DNA of 64,000 nucleotides from Muscardinus avellanarius (GCA_963383645.1 OY726572.1:28402792-28466791); one strand, 5' to 3'. Positions 45,803-57,831 are shown, counted from the first letter of the stretch. Numbers and translations: made by a program. The notes: generated by a model from the sequence alone, not told the origin.

Positions 45803-46374
45803 ATGACCAAATGGGAGGGAAGAAAGTAATTCTGGAAATGAATTTCATTGGAAATTATTATAGGTAGTAGCAAATGAGAATAGGGGTTGTGGAGAGAGAA
45901 TACATTAGCCTATTCTCCTGTCCTGCTGATTACTGTGTTTGATTTAAATAAAAGTGGCTATCCCAGTGCAAGTGAAAAATCTTGAATGACTTACTCATGC
46001 TACATGTGTTGGAATCAAGATCTATATTTTGCCAACAAGCTAGAGTAATATGCCAAAACTAATAAATGCTTACACAGACAATTAGGAATCCTGGCCTTTA
46101 GATTCAATGATAATAAATGATCTTGAATGATATCTAATATCTAAAGCTGACTCACAGTGAAGTAATTAGTCAGCCTCATAATAGAGTTTAGCGCTTGAAT
46201 ACAGGTATTTAATAAGAAAATAGGTACCATTTTTTCTAGAATATTCTGTTATTGTTAAATATGATAATATCAGTTAAGTATTATAGTATAATTTCTACAG
46301 TTGCATTCCTGATTTGACCTTTTGGAGATCCCTGCAATTCTGTGTTTCTACAGCACATGATATAATTAAATAAA
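45803..46374. other. No recognised gene
   Basis: AT-rich, unique-looking sequence. Confidence 0.4.
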
Positions 46375-46548
46375 AATATCAAAGTCAATCACTAGGCCAA
46401 GCATGGGAAGGAGGAATGAAGAGGAATGGGGTGGGGATCAGGTAAGGGCTAATTGGATGATGTGTGCATGTATGTCTCCACAAGTCTTTTATCCCATTAA
46501 GATGTATGACTACAATGCACCAATAAAAATTAAAAAACATTATTGTAT
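46375..46548 (+). mobile_element. L1 3' end fragment
   Basis: 'aatcactaggccaagcatgg' to 'gactacaatgcaccaataaa', then an A-rich tail. 5'-truncated insertion. Confidence 0.8.
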
Positions 46549-46589
46549 ATCTTTAAGAAATATAACATTTTACATTCCCATCAGAAATA

Positions 46590-48425
46590 TATGAGAATCC
46601 CAGTGGTCATGCATTATTGTCAACACTCAGAATCGTCAGGTTTGTTTTGTTTTTCATTCTAAATAGATGAGTAGATAAATCTCATTGTGGTTTAAATGTG
46701 AACGTTTCTAATGTCTAGTGATGCTATACATTTTTAATTGGCTTATTTTCCATCTATTCTTTGGTAGCATATTTGTTCAAATCTTTTTCTCATTTTTAAT
46801 GAGATTATTTTCCGTTACACTTTGAGAATCCTTTACATATTTTGGGTAGAAGTTCTTGGTTGAATACATGATTCGATAATACTTTTCACAGTCAGTGGTT
46901 TGTCTTTTCACTTTTCTAATGAAAAGTTCCACATATCAACCCTTTTAAAATTTTAAATTAAATTTATTTCTAAAGTGATGCATAAAACATAATTATATAT
47001 ATACAAATATATATACACATGTATGGGATATTAGGTGGTGCTTTGATACATATATTTATTATGTAATGGAAAATATTTATTTTCAGTTCTTAGGAAGTTC
47101 AATTTACCAAATTTTTTTATGAATAGTGTTTTGTGCTTCTTCTATAAGAACTTTGATCAAAATGAAGGGCATACAGATTTTCTTCTGATATGTTTTTAAA
47201 ACTGATAGTTTTCTATTATCCAGGTTGATCTATTGACTGATTTAATTTTTTATGAAGTGTAAAGTTTAGGTTGAAGTTTCCAAGTTTCTCTTTCTCTCTC
47301 TCTTTTATTGGGGGGAAGGGTCCTAGGGAATATGCCCAAAAGGCTTTCCACTTCCAAACTATATCCATAGCCCATTTTATTTTTTATTTTGAAGTAGGGT
47401 CTCACTAAATTGTTTAGGCTGGCCTTGAAGCTGCGATCCTCCTGTCTCAGCCTATCAACTACTAGAATTACAAGCATGTACCACTGTGCAGGCTCTCTTT
47501 CTTTCTTTTGTGTAAATGTCCAATTGCTTCAACATCATTCGTTGTGAATACCATTCATTCTTCACTGATTTATATTTGAGCTTTTGTATGAATTCAGTTG
47601 GTCATTTTTGTGCAGGTTTATTTTTAGACTCTTTATTTTCTTCTATTGATCTATGTGTCACTTTTTTCTCTAGTGTCACTATTTTCACTACTAAAGCTTT
47701 GTAATAAACATTAGAACCAGGTATAAATCTTCCAATTTTAAGCTTTTAAAAATTATTTCAGTTTTACTTCCATTTCCTTTTCACATAAATTTTGAAATCA
47801 GATGAAATAAACATAAAAGATATATGAGAAAGTTGTTTAGAATCACATTAAACCTTTTTATAAGTTCTTGAAGAATTGACATGTCTAATACGTCAATTCT
47901 TCTAACTGAGCGAATATAGTATGTCTTTATCTTTAATTCTTCAATTTATTTTACTAGTGCATCTATTGTTAAAATTACACTTGTGTTTTATTTTCTTGAT
48001 CACAAACACATACAAACACATTTTATATTCTACAAATATAGTAAACTCATGTATTGATTGAGAAGATCTTTATAGATTTTTTTGTATTTGTTTTACATGA
48101 GTAATCATAACATTTGTGCATAGGAACAGTTTCACTTTACCTTTTCCAATTTGTATCACATTTATTTCTCTTTATTTAATGAACTGGCTAATATTTCTAG
48201 CACAGTGTTCAATTGAAGAGGTAAGATTGAATATCCCAGTTTGGGTTCCACTTTTAGAGGAAAATATTTACCCTTCTAGGTATGTTGGTTAAAACTGTGT
48301 GTGTGTGTGTGTTTTTTAATTGACTTTATCAGGCTAAGGGAGATTTCTTCTATTCTAGTTCCTAGAGATTTATCAGGAAGTGGCATTCTTGGATTTTTAT
48401 TGCATGTATAAGAATGTGAGCTAGC
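46590..48425 (-). mobile_element. Old L1 ORF2 fossil
   Basis: Plus-strand text such as 'gtggtttgtcttttcacttt', 'atctattctttggtagcata', 'tttgtatgaattcagttggt' and 'gagatttcttctattctagt' is the reverse complement of the carboxy-terminal half of L1 ORF2. It is stop-ridden and split by the SINE at 47305-47490. Confidence 0.7.
47305..47490 (-). repeat. B1-dID SINE inside the old L1
   Basis: Minus-strand dID ('ggctatggatatagtttgga') joined to B1 ('ttgtaattctagtagttgat'). Confidence 0.85.
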
Positions 48426-48524
48426 ACTACATATTCAAGAAAGGAGCAATTTGGAAGTATATGGAAATAGTCAGTTTATTGCTACCTAAGAGGGAATAAT
48501 AGGGAATCAAAATTGCAGTCACTT

Positions 48525-48610
48525 GACCTGGCATGGTGGTACATGCTTGTAATGCCAATATTTGGGAGACTGAGACAGGAGAATCACAAGTTCTCAGATA
48601 GCCTCATCTA
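48525..48610 (+). repeat. B1-dID SINE, left part, split by a solo LTR
   Basis: 'acctggcatggtggtacatg' through 'ctcatcta', then the LTR. It resumes at 49081 ('gaggccctctgcaacttaga') and ends near 49205 in poly(A). Confidence 0.88.
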
Positions 48611-49080
48611 CTTAGTTGTCAGGAATCCAGCCCAACAGCGGCGGGGCCTGGCGAGATGATGAGTACCGACTACTCGAACACACACCCACGATCCAGGAGT
48701 CAAGTCAAGCAAGATCTTGTTTATTTTTCTCCAAGCAATCATATATATAGCACCAAACCACGAGGGGAATTCCCATGGGAAATAGCCTAGCCTATCGGAA
48801 TAAAGATCACTAGCACGTAGTTCACAGCCAATCCCAGGCCAGTACATGAGCCATTCATGTGTGCGGAAAGCTCCTTTAAAGTTAAAAAGGGAAAAACTGC
48901 TCAGTCTCCCCACCCATAATGAATGGGGAAACCACGCCTTCATAGCTTCCTCCAGGCACCATCTTAGGCCCTTTTCTGCTGAATCACTTTATTTAAAGTT
49001 TTGCCTTAGGCTGCAGGCCGCTCAGGCCTAGGGAGGCTGCATCTCCTTAGGCGCCATATGGACACACCCCATCACTTAGT
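48611..49080 (-). mobile_element. Solo LTR (458 bp) in a SINE
   Basis: LTR 48617-49074 with exact CTTAGT duplications at 48611-48616 and 49075-49080. On the minus strand it begins TGATGGGGTGTG and ends GGATTCCTGACA. A TATATATA box lies near 48745-48755, and AATAAA (reverse of 48720-48725) follows about 20-30 bases later, giving a compact U3-R layout. A 6-bp duplication suggests a class II (ERVK/IAP-like) origin. It is not the family at 18863-19304: the ends and body differ. Confidence 0.9.
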
Positions 49081-49205
49081 GAGGCCCTCTGCAACTTAGA
49101 GAGAACTTGTTTCAAAATAAAGAATAAAAAATAGGGCTGGGGTTATAGCTCAGAGGTAGAATGTTTCTGGGTTTCATCCCCAGCACTACCAAAAAAAAAA
49201 AAAAA
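49081..49205 (+). repeat. B1-dID SINE, right part
   Basis: End of B1, linker, dID ('gggctggggttatagctcag') and poly(A). Continuation of 48525-48610. Confidence 0.9.
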
Positions 49206-49475
49206 ATTGCTGTCACTAAAATGTCAATATTGTATGATTTCTTCTGTTTTCTTTATATATGAAAGCATATGTAACACATATTATAAAATGATAAATTTGT
49301 AAAAAATAAAATTCCATAAGAATTCACTCTATAACTTTATTGAGGTAATATTCTTATCTTACATAATAATATTTTCTATATGGAGCAAATAGTGAATGGA
49401 TGACAAATAGTCAATAGTTAATTTATTATATTATATGTCCTGAGAATTTCTAGGAATATTTGAATTTGCAGGGTG

Positions 49476-49480
<5 letters not shown>

Positions 49481-49540
<60 letters not shown>
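49481..49540. repeat. (TA)n microsatellite
   Basis: Pure AT run of roughly 60 bp. Confidence 0.97.
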
Positions 49541-49541
<1 letters not shown>

Positions 49542-50580
49542 ATAGCCCGATATGTTTTCAAATGCACTATTTTTAATTAATGTCTTAACTAATAATTTTT
49601 AAAAGGTAAATGTCTCTGTAACTGACTGAATTTAGGTGTCTCACCACTCTTCACATACTTCTTTGGAAGTGTTACTAACTTGATTTTCTGTTCTCCAGTG
49701 CATGATATAAGGTTTAAGTGAATAATTACATCACACAGTACATCACAACCCAGATTGCATTGGTCACTACTTGTTCGTGAGTGTAATTTAAGGTTCTGAC
49801 ATTGCTCTAAAAAACACTAAGTGTTTGTAGTTCCCCCCCATTAAAAATTATTGCTCTCAAAAGAAGTATCAAAATAAGGGAGATTATTCAATGTGATTCT
49901 GCTGATATTGCCCCAAATCTACCTTTGGGGAGCTAAGGCTTAGGTATTTATTAGTGTGACCTCATCTAAGGAAGGTTTTGTATATCTCTGACTAGAAAAA
50001 TCAATATTTGGTTTCTCAGGAGCTGATATGAGCCATACAGTTTTTGGGTGACATCTTAAAATTTTTTGGCTGACTTTGTAAAACATGCAATATAAATTGC
50101 AATGTCACGAGGAATCTCTTTTTAATGTCTTTATTAGCTATTCCTCCCTGAAGCAATTCTTGGAAGAGCACATTTTAAAATTTAGACAAATATGAAGAGG
50201 GCTTAAGAAAATGTATGATGTGGCATAATTATAAATTTAGCCCAAAGACTATTCATACACTCATATTCTTACAAGTGGAATGTATTCAGTAGGTTTTATA
50301 GTTATATTTTGTATTCATGGACTGCACATCTCTGGCAAAAAATTTTTATTAATTTAATTTCTCTTTCTAAAATTCTGTAATCATATGTTTTATGACACAG
50401 CCTTCCAAATTTGTGATAAAGTTTTTCAATTTGTCTCTTTTCCTAAGAAAACTATAGCAAAATATTAATAATACTGTGGCCTTTTTGTGCCTCTGTATCT
50501 TTGTACATTAAAACAGAAAATTTTTAAGTTACCTAACTTACATTTTTATGGATGAATTTATACAAACATACATTACACAC
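49541..50580. other. No recognised gene
   Basis: AT-rich sequence, no supported feature. Confidence 0.4.
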
Positions 50581-50582
50581 TC

Positions 50583-50584
50583 AA

Positions 50585-50658
<74 letters not shown>
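50583..50658. repeat. Compound (AC)n(AT)n microsatellite
   Basis: A CA run passes directly into a TA run. Confidence 0.97.
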
Positions 50659-50660
<2 letters not shown>

Positions 50661-53516
50661 TTTATGTGTGACTCTGAGTTTGACACAGTGAAAAGAAGAC
50701 AGACCTTGACATTTAAAAACTTGTTCTGCTGGTAGTTGAGTAACCTGAACAAATAATTAAAACTTTCTGGCTTTTTAGTTTCTTAAAGTAAAATTGAAAT
50801 TACATATGTATTTTAAAATTTTTATATTGAAATAGCTGAATTACATAATGTGGGAATGATTAGACAGCTTAAGGTTTTTAATAAATGGTAGTTTCTGTCA
50901 CTACTGTTATTTTTTATTTTATTGGCCATCTTTAGTAAATGATGATTTTAATTTTTCTTTATGATTTAGTTTATAAAATTCATCCCATTAAGATTCAGCC
51001 AGTAACAGTCATGCTTTCAATTTACAACACCTATTGCAAGCTACAGAATTCTGAGACACAAATAAACTTACACCAGCTTTCTACTTCTAGGTTACTACAG
51101 AAAAATTTTCCATCTAACTGCAGAAATATTTTCTTCTCTGCCTTTTCCCTCTGGATCTCTGATTCTTCCTATTAGCATCTGATGTTACCAGACAAAAATG
51201 CTAATCTTCAGAAATTGAAAAAAAGGATAAGATGATACAGTAGAAGAAAGTATGATTTCAACACGAAGAGCTGTAATCTTACAACTGTAAAACTGTGACA
51301 CTGACTCTTTATTGCCGCCATTACTTCCTTTTCCTCGGCATCTGCGTGAAGATTTCCCACGCAGGAAATTGGCTAAAGCTTAAAGTAAGCGGAGCCCTGA
51401 GGGGAAGTGTTGTCTCTGGCCAAAGTACTCCCCCACTCTTAGATATTCTTTCATAACTATTATTCTTTTGGTAATGATTCTTTTAACTTTCCACAAGAAT
51501 TGCTCCGGTGATGTAAGATCAGGACTGTGAGAGAAACTGAGTCCATGGAAAATAAATTTTCTAGTAATTTGTCTAAGCCTCTAAATGCCCTCGGCTTTGC
51601 TCAAATGGTAATAAAATCTAGTCAGAATTCAGATGCTGTGGAAGCATTCTAGTCACAGCAATTACAAATGCAGATTTCCCCTCTATCTCTGACCTTTATT
51701 CTAATCATTAACCTACAGTAAAAGCCTTAAGAGTCAGCTGAACCCATTAGCCCTAAAAACTTGTAAGGGAGGCAACTGGTGCCTCTGTTTACCCCCTCTC
51801 CTTGTGATCCAGCCTAGATACAGAGAAGATAAACTTTGTGTGTGACTTGAAAGCAGCCTAGTTGATGAGCAGCCAATACTGCCCAATACAATAGAGCTGA
51901 AGGCCAGGAAGATTCTTGACCTTTACACCCAGTATGTACACTGCTGAGACAGGGAGGTGCCACGTGATTAAGAAATTAATATGTCAGAACAAAGGACAGA
52001 TATATTAAATGTGTAAGTGTGAAAGAAAGGAAATACGGTGAGAATAAGAAAGGATTTTTATATGAAGAAGAGCTTATCCTAAGATTGTCCCAAATGGGAA
52101 AGAGAGAATCAGGGTAATCAGAAAAGAAAAGGAAGTTGCAGAGGGTCTGTGATAGGAATATGGATTATTAAAAGAGGAATAGGCTTCTAATAAGCCTATT
52201 GTTTGAGGAAAAATGCTCAGCAGCTAGAGAAGTACATCTGACAACTAAATCTAAAAACTTCATGTTACTTTTTGGTGTTTATCTGCTCAACTGTTTTGTG
52301 AGCTTGTTTAAGCTTTCAGACTTTGGATGGCAATGCGGACGAAACCTGGGAGACCTCCATCGCATCCCCTTGGATCACCATATCTCCCCATGCCTGCCAT
52401 ATGGACTAAGCCCTAGAAACAGAAAGTTCTAAAAAGTTAAAGGAGATTCCATGAGAGGCTGTATTCTCCAAGCCCTGGGAATGCCTGTGCCTTCTGGAAC
52501 TTGCCCTTTGGAGCCACCTGTCTGCAAGGGCAGGGGGCTCAAGGACAGGGGGCTAGATTTGGTCACAAGATCCGGAGCTAATCTCTTGAATGCCAGACTA
52601 GTGTCTTTTTACTTTGTTTATATGTCCTTCACTATTGTTTTGTGGTGATTACACTCCTTTTTCTTTCTTTTCTTTTTTTTTTACTATTAATCTCACTGGT
52701 GAAGGATATAAATTTTCTGGGTTCTTGTAATAAAGTGTCAATTGTACTAGAGGCATTTGTCCATGTCAGATTCTTTCCTGGAGAGGAATCTCCACTTTTA
52801 GTGCCATGAATAGGAACTTAAAGGAGTTTATTTCAGAAAAAGGGAAAAAATAGCTGCAGATAAGTGGCTGCAGAACTGCACCCGAAGCCTTTGCACACCT
52901 TTCTGAGAAAATTCGATCTCGAACGGACTCAGTGGCCATATTCAGTGCTGGATTTATTATTCCCGACTGAGCCAGTCTGCCGCACTTTATGTTACTGTAG
53001 ATGATTGTTTCAACTCCTAATCACTATTCCCCACCCATACAACTTGCTATTCAAATGCGGTGACACCTCCAAATCATCACAAATGCTGATAATGGTCTTC
53101 CCTCTCCATATCAGTCTTTCTTCACTGTGCTCACCTTGAGGTATTTGATTCTTTGGATCTTCATTTCTTATCTCTCTAAACAAATCTAAACTCTTTTGTT
53201 TCTTAATATTTGCATTATTTCTATCTTACAATGTTCCAAAATATGTCACATCTCTTTGCCTGCACCTGAGCAAAGGAGCAGTAGTGAAGGAACACAACAC
53301 CAGGAAAGACTCACATCAGTATACGCAGAGCCATGTTATATTCCTGAGCTCCCAGAATTGCTTGGAATTCTGACCATGCTTGCCTACAATCACTATGTTA
53401 AACATGCTAGATTTTCCTCAAACTCTAACCACATCATCTTCACCCTCATTTTTGGTACATGATGGGACCTGTCTCTTATCAATTCAAATAGAAGCTTTTA
53501 TTTAATTTTACATGCT
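50659..53516. other. No recognised gene or young repeat (2.9 kb)
   Basis: The longest stretch free of recognisable insertions. ORFs of 60-80 codons exist but show no family resemblance, and I find no convincing exon with splice sites. A conserved non-coding element cannot be excluded without alignment. Confidence 0.45.
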
Positions 53517-53575
53517 TTTATTGGTGCATTATAGTCTCACATCATAATGTAAATCATATTGACAATGACATACAT
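53517..53575 (-). mobile_element. L1 3' scrap
   Basis: 'tttattggtgcattatagtc' then 'cacatcataatgtaaatcat' is a minus-strand L1 3' terminus. Confidence 0.6.
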
Positions 53576-53724
53576 GAACACAGCACTTACGGCACCTCAA
53601 ATAGAAGCCTTTAAACAGTTATTTCAATTCATGATCCCAAACTACCCATATGTATGCACCTGCTCTGATTCCCTTTCTCTCACTTTTATGTCTTGCATAT
53701 TTTCCCCACCTCTGAAAACTCTAC

Positions 53725-53805
53725 CATCTCTACCTTCTCTAGTGGGTCTTTCTCTAGTGGGTAGAGAGTATCTGTCATCTCTACCTTCTCTAGTGGGTCT
53801 TTCTC
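53725..53805 (+). repeat. 30-bp direct repeat
   Basis: CATCTCTACCTTCTCTAGTG plus GGTCTTTCTC occurs at 53725 and 53776, 51 bp apart, with a partial copy of its end between them. Confidence 0.9.
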
Positions 53806-54117
53806 ATTGTTTTTTAGATATACACTCAAGTGTCTTCTGTCTTTAAGACCATAAAAGTAATTCCTTTTAGCCCATTTCTTTATCTCTCTTCTTTCACAAC
53901 AACCATGAGATATACGGTATAAACTGACCCCATTTCCCATTTTCTCAAATATTACATTCTGATTTCATACTCAGGAAATTCATAGAAATAAAAATTGCTA
54001 GGGTCAACCCTGACTTCAGTTTATTACATCTATTGGACATTTTTTTAGGCTCCTTCTTGATAGAATTCCCATCATCAACCAGCAACCAATAATATTGAAA
54101 CTATTCTGAATACTTAT

Positions 54118-54202
54118 TTTGTTTTTGTGGTGCTGGGAACCAGGCCCAGGGCCTCATGCATATCAGGCAAGCACACCACCACTGAGCTACATGACTGGCT
54201 CT
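54118..54202 (-). repeat. ID-type tRNA-derived SINE
   Basis: 'tgtggtgctgggaaccaggc', then 'ccaccactgagctacatgac' on the plus strand is a reversed ID element. Confidence 0.8.
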
Positions 54203-54739
54203 GGACACCGCTTTTGTTTCCATGATAAAATTTCCCCTGTGTTTTCCTCCTTCACTATTCCTTTTCAGTTTCTTTTACTGAATAATTGTCTTCTACCCAG
54301 TCTTTATAGTATGGATACTCTATAAACTCCAAGTGTGATCCTGATCATCCCTCTCTAATAACTCTCTTTGACATTCAACTCTTGAATTTCTTAAGATTTC
54401 CCCTGGCCTCTGCAGGTTAGCTGCTTCTTTGTGGACTCCCCTGTCCCATTTCTTTTCCTGCAGGCATTTGCCTGCTCTGTGCATTCTCCATCCACACCTT
54501 TGAGCAAACTACTCTGTTTGAAAAGCTCTGTCTCCTTCCCTTTATCTGGTTAACTCTTAGTCATGCCTGAGGAAATACTTCCTTGGGACACACTTTCTTA
54601 ACACCACCCCAAATCAGATCCCCTGCAAAACTCCCAAATGAACTCATGACTTCAAGTGAAATATTCTTATCTGACCTTGTAGTTTTCCTTTGAAGCATTC
54701 ATAATATGATGAGATAAAATATTTTATGAATATTGGAAT
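54203..54739. other. No recognised gene
   Basis: Unique-looking sequence. Confidence 0.4.
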
Positions 54740-54872
54740 AATGTCATATCTTCCCCTAGATAGTAAACGCTACATGGGCAGGACCCATGACTGCTTTGCC
54801 TACTATTTGCTTTGACCCACTTTCAGAATGCCTGGTACAAATAGGAGGTCAATAAAATGTATGACTGCTGGG
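54740..54872 (+). repeat. L2-like 3' fossil
   Basis: 'tagatagtaaacgctacatg', then 'tgcctggtacaaataggagg', then 'tcaataaaatg' follow the L2 3' end. Confidence 0.6.
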
Positions 54873-55049
54873 CCTTTAATGTCATCTATCTCCTAGACAG
54901 AGTGGGTTACATAGAGGAAAGCAACATTTTATTTGAATTTTATCAATAATTCTGTAGAATAAGTATTTTTATCCCACTTTACATTGGAAAACTATGGAGG
55001 ATCATGGCTCAAGCTCAAGCATTAATAGTCTTTCTTTAATCCTTCATAA

Positions 55050-55063
55050 AGATATAATTTTTA
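55050..55063. repeat. Target duplication of the intact ORF1-only L1 derivative, left
   Basis: AGATATAATTTTTA (extendable by two A residues) precedes the element and recurs after its poly(A) at 57831-57844. Confidence 0.92.
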
Positions 55064-55855
55064 GAGTTCCGGGAAGATGGCGACCGAGAAAAGCGGGGCT
55101 TAAGAGTCCCGCTAACAACCAATCTCCATTACCACAAAAAGAGCGCCTTTCATAGCCAGAAAACACCATCACCAGAAAAACAAAAAAACCACCAGGCTCC
55201 AGAGAGAAAACGGACTGAGAACAGAGCTCAGGGCCACAGAGGAGACACACGCGCCCGAGGACGCGGCAGCAGCGCCATACTGCCGGCGGCAGCGGTGAAC
55301 TCAGTGGACGGCTACAGCAAGCCGAGGTGAGCCGATGCGGAACAGCCAGGCGGGATCTTTCGGCGCAGACAGCATTTAAAGCTCCCAGTGGCTGAGCTCA
55401 GCACACGCTGCAGGCATTCAGAGTGGAAATCAAAACCAGAGAAGAAAAAATACGCCAGCCTCATGGCCGAGGGCGTGGCAGAGGCGCCATATTGCCATCG
55501 GCGGCGGCAGCAGCAGTGATTTCACCGAGTCCAGTACAGCTACATCTACGTACTCAAGGACAGTGAGTCAAATTGCGGGCCACAGAGGAGAAATCCCAGT
55601 ATTGTGCCTCCTGGGACTTGACCCAGTGAGGGAGTGGTGGTGGCAGAGATATCACACCATAGGAGAACGTGCAACCTGGCACCCCCCATAGGTTAAAGCA
55701 GCCTCTATCGACTCCCTGGGTCGGAGACTCTGTGATACAACCCAGTAAAGGAGTAGTAGGGTCTGAGATAATACAGACTCGAGATCCAGAGCACCTTAAG
55801 TGAACCCATAGTGACCCAAGGGAAGAACCCAGAGAAGGCACAAACCTCCGAAATC
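55064..55855 (+). promoter_or_regulatory. L1-type 5' UTR
   Basis: It is relatively GC-rich, with GGGAAGATGGCGACCGAG near the 5' edge, a YY1-like core in the usual place for L1 promoters, and further 'gcggcagc' runs near 55265 and 55500. The same region is found in reverse at 31845-32824. Confidence 0.75.
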
Positions 55856-56773
55856 ATGGGAAAGAGGAATAACACTGAAGTAATGAATGTGCACAACCCC
55901 ACAACATCCGAACCTGATAAAACAGAAAATCAGAGATTTCTAGAAGATCAAATCAGGAAAATAACTGTAGAAATAATAGAGGTGCTTCGAAAAGAACTCA
56001 GAGAGAGCCAAAAAGAGATAAAGGATGCAATTAATGAAGTAAAGGCCTCAATTCAAAGCACAAACAACCGATTAGACCACATGGAGAACAGAATCTTGCT
56101 CTTAGAAGATGATCATTCCAAAAATGAATGCATAGTTTCTAATCTAGAAAAAGATATCCAACAGCAGGAATCTGACATTGAAGAAATATGGGCCCATCTT
56201 AAGAGAGCTAACCTAAGAATAATTGGAATAGAGGAGGGAAAAGAAAGTGATACCAAAGGGATCAACAATCTCTTCAAGGAAGTAATAGCAGAAAATTTTC
56301 CAAATATAGAGCAAGAGGTTGATACACAGATCCAGGAAACTTATAGAACTCCCTTTAGACAGGATCCGAGAAGAGGATCCCCACGCCATATAATTGTCAA
56401 AATGACCAATGTGGAAGCCAAGCAGAGAATCTTAAAGGCAACAAAAACAAAGGGCCAACTGACATTCAGAGGCAAACCAATTAGAATCACTCCAGACTTC
56501 CCAAACCAAGTCATGAGAGCCAGAAGGGCTTGGAGTAACATATTCCAAACTCTGAAAGAAAACAACTTCCAGCCAAAAATTTCCTATCCAGCAAAACTTT
56601 CTATCAAATTAGATGGAGAAATAAGAAGCTTCCATGACAAACAGAAACTGAAGGAATTTATGTCTTCAAAACCAGCGCTAGAGAAAATACTCAAAGAGAT
56701 TAACTACAAAGAAGAAATAGGTAACACTCACCAGAACCAGAGAAATAAGAGTTTCCATCCAACAGACAACTAA
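55856..56773 (+). CDS. L1 ORF1p-like RNA-binding protein (305 aa), intact
   Basis: L1 ORF1p binds L1 RNA as a trimer and acts as a nucleic-acid chaperone in the cytoplasmic particle used for retrotransposition. I place the start at ATG 55856 (MGKRNN...), in a good Kozak context (A at -3, G at +4); the open frame extends 15 codons upstream to 55811 but has only GTG there. Residues about 25-130 form a charged, heptad-like coiled coil (LEDQIRKI, IEVLRKEL, LDHMENRILLLE). An RRM-like domain follows at about 140-235 (LRIIGIEEG, then PRHIIVKM), and the C-terminal domain at about 240-300 contains RRAW and FQPKISYPAKL. The total is near the usual size for mammalian ORF1p. Stop TAA is at 56771-56773. 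No ORF2 follows; the next sequence is antisense L1. Expression and function are untested. Confidence 0.9.
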   Translation: MGKRNNTEVMNVHNPTTSEPDKTENQRFLEDQIRKITVEIIEVLRKELRESQKEIKDAINEVKASIQSTNNRLDHMENRILLLEDDHSKNECIVSNLEKDIQQQESDIEEIWAHLKRANLRIIGIEEGKESDTKGINNLFKEVIAENFPNIEQEVDTQIQETYRTPFRQDPRRGSPRHIIVKMTNVEAKQRILKATKTKGQLTFRGKPIRITPDFPNQVMRARRAWSNIFQTLKENNFQPKISYPAKLSIKLDGEIRSFHDKQKLKEFMSSKPALEKILKEINYKEEIGNTHQNQRNKSFHPTDN

Positions 56774-56799
56774 GATTGGTTATCTGTGGAGATTCATTA

Positions 56800-57510
56800 T
56801 TTATGTTAGTCTTTTACCTATCTCTAAATTGTATTGTTTGCCTTTATTGTTGTTAATTTTTAGGATTTCTAGTTGGAATATTAATATACCTTCAGATATA
56901 GCATTTGGAAATATTTTATCCAATTCTATTAGTAACTTTTAACTCTGTTTACATTGTCTTTGGATATACAATATTTTCTTTTATTTTTTAGGGAGTTTGT
57001 ATATTCTTCTGTTGCCTGTGCCATTGAAATCATATCCAAGAAATCATTGCCAATTTCAATGTTGTGAGGTTTTATGACCCAGATTTTCTCCTAAAAGTTT
57101 ATAGTCTTAAGATTTATATTTAGGTCTTTTATCTAGTTTGAGTTAATACTTGTATGTGGGATTAGGTAAGGGTCCAATTTTATTCTTTTCCATGTAATTA
57201 TTATTTTTCAACAATATTTAGTTAAAAGATTATTATTTCCACCACCAAATGTTCGTGGAAACCTTGTCAAAAATAACTTGACAATATAGGGAAGAAGTTA
57301 GCTCTAGGCTTGTATTTAACTCCAATGGTCTATATATCTGCCTTTAGAACAGTACTACACTGTTTCAATTATTGTAGCTTTATATGGTTTGAAATCAGAA
57401 AATATACATCTTCTAGCTTTGTTTTTGCTTCGAGATTGTTTTGGGTATCTAGAGTCCATATTCCATATCAGGATAGATTTTCTTCTGAAAAATAAATATA
57501 TGATAGTTTC
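56800..57510 (-). pseudogene. Captured L1 ORF2 3' segment, antisense to its carrier
   Basis: On the minus strand it contains 'aattggacccttacctaatc', 'atttcttggatatgatttca' and 'ttttgacaaggtttccacga', which follow the carboxy-terminal part of L1 ORF2. It has many stops. It matches 30220-30930 on the plus strand. Confidence 0.8.
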
Positions 57511-57831
57511 ACCTAAAAAAAAGAAAAAAAATATTCTCTGGTAAGAAAGAAAGCAAAAAGAAATATTGAAATGTTATCTTTAAGTCATCAAAAGCTTGGT
57601 ATCAGACAAATGAAACTGTTATGTGAGATTATCATTTTTAATTTTGGATAAATTGCTATAATACTAGATGTCAACCACTAAGCCAAGCATGGGAGGGAGG
57701 GATGGGGAGAGAATGGGGTGGGGATCGGGTGGGGGCTGACTGGGCGATGTGTGCATGTATGTCTACAAAAGTTTGTATCACACTATGATGTATGAATACA
57801 GTGCACCAATAAAATAAAATTAAAAAAAAAA

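Larger units (their letters stand above)
55064..57831 (+). mobile_element. ORF1-only L1 derivative with captured antisense ORF2 segment, copy B (full length)
   Basis: Flanked by exact target duplications and ended by poly(A), so its 2.77 kb is a single insertion. Order: 5' UTR (55064-55855) beginning 'gagttccgggaagatggcga'; intact ORF1 (55856-56773); about 0.7 kb matching the 3' part of L1 ORF2 in antisense (56800-57510); about 150 bp of unassigned DNA; L1 3' end (57665-57815) and A-tail. There is no sense ORF2, so endonuclease and reverse transcriptase had to come from another L1. The decayed copy at 29867-32824 has the same order. Confidence 0.9.

Noticed and set aside
53196..53462. 88-codon ORF in a repeat-poor stretch considered as a possible exon
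   Set aside because: No recognisable domain, no clear splice sites, and nothing distinguishing it from chance.
55811..55855. Upstream extension of ORF1 to 55811
   Set aside because: The codon at 55811 is GTG, not ATG. The ATG at 55856 has a better context and is conserved in the decayed copy.
29867..57831. The two ORF1-only L1 derivatives considered as arms of a large inverted duplication
   Set aside because: Each has its own flanking duplication or flank sequence, and similarity stops at element ends, so they are separate insertions.
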